A DNA stretch of 17,725 nt from an uncultured Micrococcales bacterium (GTDB taxonomy: Bacteria > Actinomycetota > Actinomycetes > Actinomycetales > Microbacteriaceae). The notes beneath the pieces are model-generated. The model did not search any database. It had not been told where the DNA came from and worked only from the letters and a program-made list of their open reading frames with translations. Positions 12,042 to 17,725 of this stretch are shown here, in pieces. The stretch covers positions 1-17,725 of the forward strand of contig CAIYTL010000012.1 of NCBI GenBank assembly GCA_903929105.1, given 5' to 3'. Both the position numbers and the translations under genes were made by a program. Within the stretch, counting starts at the first letter, position 1; each line of letters starts with the position of its first letter.

Positions 12042-13541
12042 ATGAAGCTTGAACTTCGTGGAATCACCAAACGCTTTGGCTCGCTCGTTGCGAACGAAAA
12101 CGTTTCGCTAACTGTGCAGCCCGGTGAGATTCACTGTTTGCTGGGCGAAAACGGCGCCGGCAAATCTACCTTGATGAACGTGCTTTATGGTTTGTATCAA
12201 GCCGATGGCGGCGAGATTTTGCTTGACGACAAAGTGGTCAAGTTTTCGGGCCCGGGCGATGCAATGGCTGCCGGCATTGGAATGGTTCACCAGCACTTCA
12301 TGCTGATTCCAGTTTTCACGGTGGCTGAGAATGTGATTTTGGGGCACGAGCCGACCAAGTTAGGCGGCGTGCTAGACATGGCTGCCGCTCGCGTTAAAGT
12401 TCGCGAGATCTCAGATCAGTTTGGCTTTGACCTTGACCCCGACGCGATTGTTGGCGATTTGCCGGTTGGTGTTCAGCAGCGCGTTGAAATTGTAAAAGCG
12501 CTGATTAGCAACGCCCAGATTTTGATTTTTGATGAACCAACAGCGGTTCTGACGCCTCAAGAAACCGATGAGCTCATGGCCATCATGAAGGCGCTGCGAG
12601 AGCGCGGCACCGCAATTGTTTTTATTACTCACAAGCTGCGTGAGGTCAAAGAGGTCGCAGACAAAATCACTGTGTTGCGACTTGGCAAAGTTGTTGGCGA
12701 GGCCTCGCCCGATGAATCTGCCAGCGAGCTGGCCAGCATGATGGTTGGCCGTGAGGTTGACCTAGAAATAGTCAAAGAGCCTGCCAAGCTCGGCGCAGCG
12801 AGTTTTGTGGTCTCTGGGTTGAGTGCAATCAGCCACAATGGTGCAAAGGTGCTCGACGACGTCAGTTTTGAGATTCATCAGGGTGAAATTCTGGTGATCG
12901 CCGGTGTTCAGGGCAACGGTCAAACTGAGCTAACCGAGGCGATTCTGGGTTTGCAAAACAAAGCAACTGGCTCGATCAAGCTAAATGGCGAAGAGCTTTT
13001 GGGCAAACGCGTCAAGCAAGTTCTTGACCTGGGCGTTGGCTTTGTTCCCGAAGACCGCACCGAAGATGGTTTGGTCGCTGACTTCACCATTGCCGAAAAC
13101 CTCATGCTTGACCGCGCCGATCGCAAGCCTTTCGTAGCCGGACTCAACCTGCGCCTAGCTTTTTTGCGTGAGTTCGCAACCAAACTGGTTAAGCAATATG
13201 ATGTGCGCACGCAAAGCATTGAAACTAAGGCGGGCAAGCTCTCGGGAGGCAACCAGCAGAAGGTTGTTTTGGCTCGCGAACTTTCACGCGACCTAAAACT
13301 TTTTGTGGCATCTCAGCCAACCCGAGGTCTTGATGTGGGTTCGATTGAGTTTGTTCACGAACAGATTGTGAAGACTCGCAACTCTGGTTTGCCGGTATTG
13401 ATTGTGGCCACCGAGCTCGACGAGGCAGTGCAACTGGGTGATCGCATTGCTGTGATGTATCGAGGCAAAATCGTTGGCATAGTGCCTTCGACTACTCCTC
13501 GTGAAGTGTTAGGTCAGATGATGGCAGGAATCAGCGCATGA
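12042..13541 (+). CDS. Nucleoside ABC importer ATPase with two nucleotide-binding domains
   Basis: The cytoplasmic ATPase powers nucleoside uptake (relatives are called NupA or NupO/YufO). The 499-aa product has two fused NBDs. NBD1 has Walker A GENGAGKST (35-43), the altered signature LPVGVQQ (140-146), Walker B ILIFDEPT (160-167) and the H-loop H197. NBD2 has a degenerate Walker A GVQGNGQTE (288-296, no Lys), an intact signature LSGGNQQ (400-406) and a Walker B with Gln instead of Glu (FVASQPT, 421-427). This asymmetry is normal for sugar and nucleoside importers of the RbsA type, so one composite ATP site is expected to be fully active. The start is ATG 12042 with AGG about 8 nt upstream. 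Its stop overlaps the next start (ATGA), so it is translationally coupled to the permease genes. Confidence 0.95.
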   Translation: MKLELRGITKRFGSLVANENVSLTVQPGEIHCLLGENGAGKSTLMNVLYGLYQADGGEILLDDKVVKFSGPGDAMAAGIGMVHQHFMLIPVFTVAENVILGHEPTKLGGVLDMAAARVKVREISDQFGFDLDPDAIVGDLPVGVQQRVEIVKALISNAQILIFDEPTAVLTPQETDELMAIMKALRERGTAIVFITHKLREVKEVADKITVLRLGKVVGEASPDESASELASMMVGREVDLEIVKEPAKLGAASFVVSGLSAISHNGAKVLDDVSFEIHQGEILVIAGVQGNGQTELTEAILGLQNKATGSIKLNGEELLGKRVKQVLDLGVGFVPEDRTEDGLVADFTIAENLMLDRADRKPFVAGLNLRLAFLREFATKLVKQYDVRTQSIETKAGKLSGGNQQKVVLARELSRDLKLFVASQPTRGLDVGSIEFVHEQIVKTRNSGLPVLIVATELDEAVQLGDRIAVMYRGKIVGIVPSTTPREVLGQMMAGISA

Positions 13542-14770
13542 GCGAGAAATTGAAATCAACCAAACCGGCCGTTTCGGTGGCACCCGCCGATAGCGCTGAA
13601 TCTTCGAACAATCGTTTCGCTGGTTTTGCACGTGACCTGGTTACGGGCAACGCCTTGATTCCTGTGCTCGCGGTTTTAGCTTCGTTTCTAGTCGGCGGCA
13701 TTTTGATTGCGTTTTCAGATGAAAGCGTTCAAACCGCATCGGCTTATTTCTTTGCAAGACCGGGCGACACTTTTCAGGCGATCGGTCAGGCCGTGTTCGG
13801 TGCCTACGACGCATTGTTCAGAGGCTCGATTTATAACTACCAGGCCGGCACTTTTAGCGAAGGAATTCTTTCGCTAACTCAAACCCTTGCTTATGCAACG
13901 CCAATCACCATTGCCGGCCTAGGCCTTGCGGTGGCTTTTCGTTCAGGCCTTTTCAACATCGGTGGCACCGGCCAGATTATTGCCGGTGCAGTCGGTTCAA
14001 CCATCATCGCCCTTTATGTGCCAATCTGGCCTGGCCCACTGCACTTCTTGGTAGCTGTGCTGGCCGGAATTTTGGGCGGAGCAATATTCGGCGGATTCGT
14101 CGGGTTCCTTAAAGCGACTACCGGCGCTAACGAAGTTATCGTCACGATCATGTTCAACTATGTGGCTGCTTTTGCCCTGCACTATTCGCTAACCACATGG
14201 TTAAAAGCGCCTCTTGCTGTGAACCCACAGTCAAGCCCGGTGCCAAACGACGCGCTCTACCCGCTGTTGGCCGGCGATGCCTACCCGCTGCACGCGGGCT
14301 TTATTGTGATGCTGCTTGCGGTGGCTGCCGTGTGGTGGCTCATGAATCGCTCGTCGGTGGGCTTTCACTTTAAAGCTCTGGGGCACAACCCGAGTGCTTC
14401 AAAAGTTGCGGGCATCAACATCAACCGCACCTACTTTATGGTCATGGCAGTTTCGGGTGCACTGGCAGGTCTTGCCGGAACGTCTCAGATTCTTGGCACT
14501 GAAAAATATTTAGGCACCGGAGTGGCAGCAACCTATGGCTTTGATGCAATCACGGTTGCCCTGCTGGGTCGTTCAAACCCGATAGGTGTGTTGGCTGCCG
14601 GTCTGTTGTTTGGTGGCTTGCGCGCTGGTGCAGTGACCATGCAGGCTAATCAGAATGTGCCGATCGACATTGTTTATGTTGTTCAGTCGATGATTGTGTT
14701 GTTTATTGCCGCACCGCCTCTGGTGCGCTCGATGTTCTTTATGCCTAAACAAAAGGAGGCACGCGCATGA
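13538..14770 (+). CDS. Nucleoside ABC importer permease 1
   Basis: This is an integral membrane subunit of the BPD_transp_2 (RbsC/NupB-like) permease family. The 410-aa product has a charged cytoplasmic N-terminus of about 35 residues and around 8-10 hydrophobic segments. Conserved blocks are TPITIAGLGLAVAFRSGLFNIGGTGQ (about 125-150), GANEVIVTIMFNYVA (about 195-210), the coupling region LGHNPSASKVAGININ (about 282-298) that should contact the ATPase, and YGFDAITVALLGRSNPIGV (about 332-350). It begins at an ATGA overlap with the ATPase gene and has an AGGA ribosome-binding site inside that gene. It ends in another ATGA overlap with the second permease, so a heterodimeric membrane domain made from one mRNA is expected. 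Confidence 0.94.
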   Translation: MSEKLKSTKPAVSVAPADSAESSNNRFAGFARDLVTGNALIPVLAVLASFLVGGILIAFSDESVQTASAYFFARPGDTFQAIGQAVFGAYDALFRGSIYNYQAGTFSEGILSLTQTLAYATPITIAGLGLAVAFRSGLFNIGGTGQIIAGAVGSTIIALYVPIWPGPLHFLVAVLAGILGGAIFGGFVGFLKATTGANEVIVTIMFNYVAAFALHYSLTTWLKAPLAVNPQSSPVPNDALYPLLAGDAYPLHAGFIVMLLAVAAVWWLMNRSSVGFHFKALGHNPSASKVAGININRTYFMVMAVSGALAGLAGTSQILGTEKYLGTGVAATYGFDAITVALLGRSNPIGVLAAGLLFGGLRAGAVTMQANQNVPIDIVYVVQSMIVLFIAAPPLVRSMFFMPKQKEARA

Positions 14771-16026
14771 AAGCCTTGAAACTCGGCGCAATTCGCGTTC
14801 CGATAATTTTGTCGGTGCTAACGCTAATCACTTTTTGGCTGGCTTTGGCTGCACCTGGCGGAATCACCACTATTCAGATCAACAGCAACGCCACTTCGAC
14901 CGGCGCAGCTGGTGAGGCTTTCAGGTTTGCGAACATAACTGCCATCACCGCACAGAGCGCCTGGATCAGTTTTGGGTTAACCGCACTCGTAACAGCGTTG
15001 GCTTGGTGGTTTGCAATCACAGCGCGCAAACCGTCGCGGTGGCTAAGCATTGGTTTTGGAGCGATTTTTGTTTTCAACATTCTGATTTCGCTATTCAATG
15101 GCCAAACCATGACAATCACAGCTTTGCTGCACGGCTCACTTTCGTTGGCTGTGCCACTTGTTTTTGGCTCGCTTGCTGGCGTTTTGAGCGAGCGCGTTGG
15201 CTTGGTAAACATTGCTATTGAAGGTCAGTTGCTGGCCGGTGCTTTTGTTTCGGCGATGGTAGCAACCCTTGCTCACAACCCTTGGGTTGGCCTGATCGGC
15301 GCAATGGTCGGCGGTGCTCTAGTTTCGTGGCTATTGGCGGTGTTTGCGATTCGCTACGTGGTTGACCAAATCATTATTGGTGTGGTTCTAAACGTGCTCA
15401 TAGTTGGCCTAACAAACTTTATGTTCAGCACATTTATGTCTTCGAACCAAGAACTCTTCAACTCGCCACCGCGAATGCCGTCGATCGACGTGCCCGGGCT
15501 TTCGCAGATTCCGGTGCTCGGGCCGGTGTTGTTCAGCCAAAGCCCAATCGTTTATCTGATGTATTTCGCGGTTGCCGGTGTGTGGTTTGCCCTCTATAAA
15601 ACACGCTGGGGCCTTCGCCTTCGTGCCGTTGGTGAATACCCGAAAGCTGCTGACACCGTGGGCATCAAAGTTTATGCAACTCGCTATCGCAGTGTGATGA
15701 TCGGTGGCGCGCTAGCCGGCCTTGGCGGCGCCTTCTTTACCCTTGGACAATCTTTGGCTTTCGGCAAAGAGATGACTAACGGCGCGGGTTACATCGCTCT
15801 GGCAGCGCTGATATTTGGCCGATGGAATCCGGTTTATGCGGCCTTTGCCGGCTTGCTATTTGGGTTCGCCGAAAACCTTCAATACAGTTTGTCAACGGTG
15901 GGCTCGAATGTTCCGAGCGACTTTTTGTTGATGCTGCCTTATGTTTTGACCGTGGTTTTGGTGGCCGGTTTGGTTGGCAAAGTCACTGGCCCAGCTGCTG
16001 CTGGCAAAGCCTACATAAAGAGTTAG
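14767..16026 (+). CDS. Nucleoside ABC importer permease 2
   Basis: This is the second membrane subunit (NupC/YufQ-like) that pairs with permease 1. The 419-aa product has an N-terminal hydrophobic segment, a region of about 40 residues rich in Thr/Ala/Asn that is probably outside the membrane, and then the permease core. Family blocks are GVLSERVGLVNIAIEGQLLAGA (about 140-160), DQIIIGVVLNVL (about 200), the ATPase-contact loop GEYPKAADTVGIKV (about 290-303), and GYIALAALIFGRWNPVYAAFAGLLFG (about 340-366). The ATG is in an ATGA overlap and is preceded by AAGGAGG 7 nt upstream (14753-14759). cdd follows with only 12 nt between the stop and its chosen start. Confidence 0.94.
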   Translation: MKALKLGAIRVPIILSVLTLITFWLALAAPGGITTIQINSNATSTGAAGEAFRFANITAITAQSAWISFGLTALVTALAWWFAITARKPSRWLSIGFGAIFVFNILISLFNGQTMTITALLHGSLSLAVPLVFGSLAGVLSERVGLVNIAIEGQLLAGAFVSAMVATLAHNPWVGLIGAMVGGALVSWLLAVFAIRYVVDQIIIGVVLNVLIVGLTNFMFSTFMSSNQELFNSPPRMPSIDVPGLSQIPVLGPVLFSQSPIVYLMYFAVAGVWFALYKTRWGLRLRAVGEYPKAADTVGIKVYATRYRSVMIGGALAGLGGAFFTLGQSLAFGKEMTNGAGYIALAALIFGRWNPVYAAFAGLLFGFAENLQYSLSTVGSNVPSDFLLMLPYVLTVVLVAGLVGKVTGPAAAGKAYIKS

Positions 16027-16030
16027 GTGG
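16025..16030 (+). promoter_or_regulatory. Ribosome-binding site supporting the cdd start at 16039
   Basis: AGGTGG overlaps the permease 2 stop codon and lies 8 nt before ATG 16039. An in-frame GTG at 16027 lies inside this site and is therefore unlikely to be the start. Confidence 0.7.
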
Positions 16031-16038
16031 CGATTTTT

Positions 16039-16470
16039 ATGGCAGAAATTAACTGGGATGCCCTTCGGGCCGCAGCCAGCGAAGCAATGCTCAAGTCTTA
16101 TTCGCCCTATAGCAACTTTGCGGTTGGTGCGGCAGCTTTGACGGCCGATGGTCGCGTGGTCGCCGGTTGCAACATTGAGAACGCAAGTTATGGTGTGACT
16201 CTTTGTGCCGAATGCTCGTTGGTGAGTGACTTGTTTCGCACCGGTGGTGGCAGGTTGGTTGCATTCACCTGTGTTGACAAGTCGAACAACATTTTGATGC
16301 CTTGCGGTCGTTGCCGCCAGCTGCTTTTTGAGCATTCAGCGCCGGGCATGCTACTTGAGACTGTCTCGGGCATTCGCACGATAGAACAGGTTTTGCCTGA
16401 TGCTTTTGGGCGAAGTGACTTGGCTAACCGCGGCGGCAACGCTGGCGATGTTTTGATCGAAGGGCAGTAG
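16039..16470 (+). CDS. cdd: Cytidine deaminase
   Basis: Cytidine deaminase hydrolyses cytidine and deoxycytidine to uridine and deoxyuridine plus ammonia, the first step in using imported cytosine nucleosides. From ATG 16039 the product is 143 aa, normal for the small homotetrameric type. The substrate-binding NIENASYG block (45-52) is followed by the zinc and catalytic motif CAE (C56, E58) and PCGRCRQ (88-94) with zinc ligands C89 and C92. An upstream in-frame GTG at 16027 would add 4 residues but overlaps the ribosome-binding site. The gene lies between the nucleoside permeases and deoA with 12 nt and 2 nt spacing, so the three activities are surely expressed together. Confidence 0.95.
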   Translation: MAEINWDALRAAASEAMLKSYSPYSNFAVGAAALTADGRVVAGCNIENASYGVTLCAECSLVSDLFRTGGGRLVAFTCVDKSNNILMPCGRCRQLLFEHSAPGMLLETVSGIRTIEQVLPDAFGRSDLANRGGNAGDVLIEGQ

Positions 16471-16472
16471 CT

Positions 16473-17725
16473 GTGGCAACTTTTAACGCCGTAGAACTGA
16501 TTATTGCCAAGCGCGAGCGCGGCGAACTCAGCACCGAGGCCATCAACTGGCTGGTTCAAAACTATGTTTCTGGTGTGGTTGCTGACGAGCAAATGTCGGC
16601 TATGGCCATGGCAATCTTGCTGAACGGAATGAACCGCCGCGAGATTCACGACCTAACCACGGCAATGATTGCATCGGGCGAACGACTCGATTTTGCCGCC
16701 CTGCCTTGGCCAACTGCCGACAAGCATTCAACCGGTGGCGTGGGCGACAAAATCACTCTGCCTCTGGCACCACTTGTGGCCAGTTTTGGCGTGGCCGTGC
16801 CGCAGCTTTCGGGTCGAGGCCTTGGTCACACTGGCGGCACCCTAGACAAGCTTGAAGCTATTAGTGGCTGGCGTGCGGCGCTAAGCAACGACGAAATGCA
16901 CCGCCAACTAGCTGAGGTTGGGGCGGTGATTTGCGCTGCGGGCACTGGCCTTGCGCCGGCCGACCGCAAACTTTATGCCCTGCGCGATGTCACAGGCACA
17001 GTTGAGTCGATTGCGTTGATTGCCAGCTCGATCATGAGCAAAAAGATTGCCGAAGGCACAGGCTCGCTAGTGCTAGACGTAAAAGTTGGCACCGGTGCTT
17101 TTATGAAAACCGCTGAGCGGGCTCGCGAGTTGGCGCAAACTTTGGTGGCGCTTGGCCAAGATGCGGGCGTTAAAACCACCGCGCTGCTAACCGATATGAA
17201 TACTCCTCTCGGCCTAAAAATTGGCAACACTCTTGAGGTTGAAGAGTCAATCGAGGTTTTGCAGGGCGGTGGCCCAGCCGACGTGGTTGAGTTGACCGTT
17301 GAACTGGCCGCTGAAATGCTTCGACTCGCAGGCCACGGCGATGTCGACGTTCAAGCCAACCTGAAAAACGGCAAAGCTCACGACAAGTGGGTGCAGATGA
17401 TTCAGGCCCAAGGCGGCGACCTCAGCGTGCCGTTGCCTCAGGCGCGCGAAAGCCACGTTGTTGTGGCTGCGTCGTCTGGCTATCTAAACCGCTTGGATGC
17501 CCTGCAGGTTGGTGTGGCAGCTTGGCGTTTGGGCGCCGGTCGTGCGCGCAAAGAAGACGCTGTTCAGTTTGGCGCGGGAATCACCCTGCACGCCAAACCC
17601 GGTCAGGCTGTTGTTGCCGGGCAACCACTGATGACACTATTCACCGACGAAGCATCGCGTTTTGAGGCCGGCCTCGCCGCTCTCGAAGGCGGCTTTGAAA
17701 TCGGCGCCACCAACGAGCCATTCAA
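16473..17725 (+). CDS. deoA: Thymidine phosphorylase (partial, 3' end outside window)
   Basis: The enzyme splits thymidine or deoxyuridine with phosphate into the base and 2-deoxyribose-1-phosphate. The frame is open from GTG 16473 to the window edge (417 codons), so only the last residues are missing from a protein usually of about 430-440 aa. The phosphate-binding KHSTGGVGDK is at 84-93 and the family signature SGRGLGHTGGTLDKLE at 113-128. The base-binding residues R171, S186 and K190 are present in LRDVTGTVESI and SSIMSKK, with the same numbering as E. coli DeoA. The C-terminal domain (about 340 onward) has the expected pyrimidine-phosphorylase fold segments such as GAGITLHAKPGQAV. The GTG begins 2 nt after the cdd stop, and AAGGG 8 nt upstream may serve as ribosome-binding site. 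Confidence 0.95.
   Translation, partial: MATFNAVELIIAKRERGELSTEAINWLVQNYVSGVVADEQMSAMAMAILLNGMNRREIHDLTTAMIASGERLDFAALPWPTADKHSTGGVGDKITLPLAPLVASFGVAVPQLSGRGLGHTGGTLDKLEAISGWRAALSNDEMHRQLAEVGAVICAAGTGLAPADRKLYALRDVTGTVESIALIASSIMSKKIAEGTGSLVLDVKVGTGAFMKTAERARELAQTLVALGQDAGVKTTALLTDMNTPLGLKIGNTLEVEESIEVLQGGGPADVVELTVELAAEMLRLAGHGDVDVQANLKNGKAHDKWVQMIQAQGGDLSVPLPQARESHVVVAASSGYLNRLDALQVGVAAWRLGAGRARKEDAVQFGAGITLHAKPGQAVVAGQPLMTLFTDEASRFEAGLAALEGGFEIGATNEPF

Noticed and set aside
12108..12632. Minus-strand open frames inside the ABC ATPase gene
   Set aside because: They are low-complexity reverse-strand shadows of a clear gene with complete Walker motifs.
12905..13345. Degenerate second nucleotide-binding domain of the ATPase as a sign of decay
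   Set aside because: Missing Lys in Walker A and Gln instead of Glu in Walker B of the second NBD is normal for RbsA/NupA-type double ATPases.
16027..16038. GTG 16027 as start of cdd
   Set aside because: It overlaps the AGGTGG ribosome-binding site that is correctly spaced for ATG 16039, and the extra residues MAIF are not part of the deaminase domain.

Overview
The window reads as a moderate-GC chromosomal segment of a free-living actinobacterium. A small freshwater Microbacteriaceae-type genome (Rhodoluna/Aquiluna-like) is my best guess. Grounds for this are tight gene packing, frequent GTG starts, three genes with a TANNNT -10 box 6-7 nt before the start codon (the leaderless promoter arrangement common in actinobacteria), and the types of SdhCDAB, RibD and nucleoside-ABC proteins. 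The assignment is inferred from protein character, not from a database search.

Layout. (1) 1-1014, minus strand: the 5' part of ribD (riboflavin synthesis), which runs off the left edge, preceded by an FMN riboswitch and a leader that could form its expression platform. (2) 1177-3206, minus strand: trpS and xthA, each with its own likely leaderless promoter. (3) 3240-4868, plus strand: a divergent ptsI (PTS enzyme I), separated from xthA by only 33 bp that hold both promoters. (4) 4888-8302, minus strand: the complete succinate dehydrogenase operon sdhC-sdhD-sdhA-sdhB. (5) 8401-9519, plus strand: manC (GDP-mannose synthesis). (6) 9546-17725, plus strand: a nucleoside uptake and salvage cluster. 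It holds two tandem BMP-family substrate-binding lipoproteins, a double-NBD ABC ATPase, two permeases, cytidine deaminase (cdd) and thymidine phosphorylase (deoA, cut by the right edge).

How the last block works together: the lipoproteins capture nucleosides outside the membrane and the ATPase/permease complex imports them. Cdd then converts (deoxy)cytidine to (deoxy)uridine, and DeoA splits pyrimidine deoxynucleosides to the base and deoxyribose-1-phosphate. The ATPase, two permeases, cdd and deoA are overlapping or nearly abutting and look like one operon. The binding-protein genes sit upstream, separated by hairpins that probably let them be expressed at higher levels.

I found no CRISPR array, insertion sequence, prophage, tRNA or rRNA. 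Most of the window is core metabolism. The points most worth a second look are the unusual PEP-binding region of PtsI, the overlapping divergent leaderless promoters, the paired and differently codon-biased BMP paralogues, and the possible switching helices downstream of the FMN aptamer. I do not see a wholly new system here.
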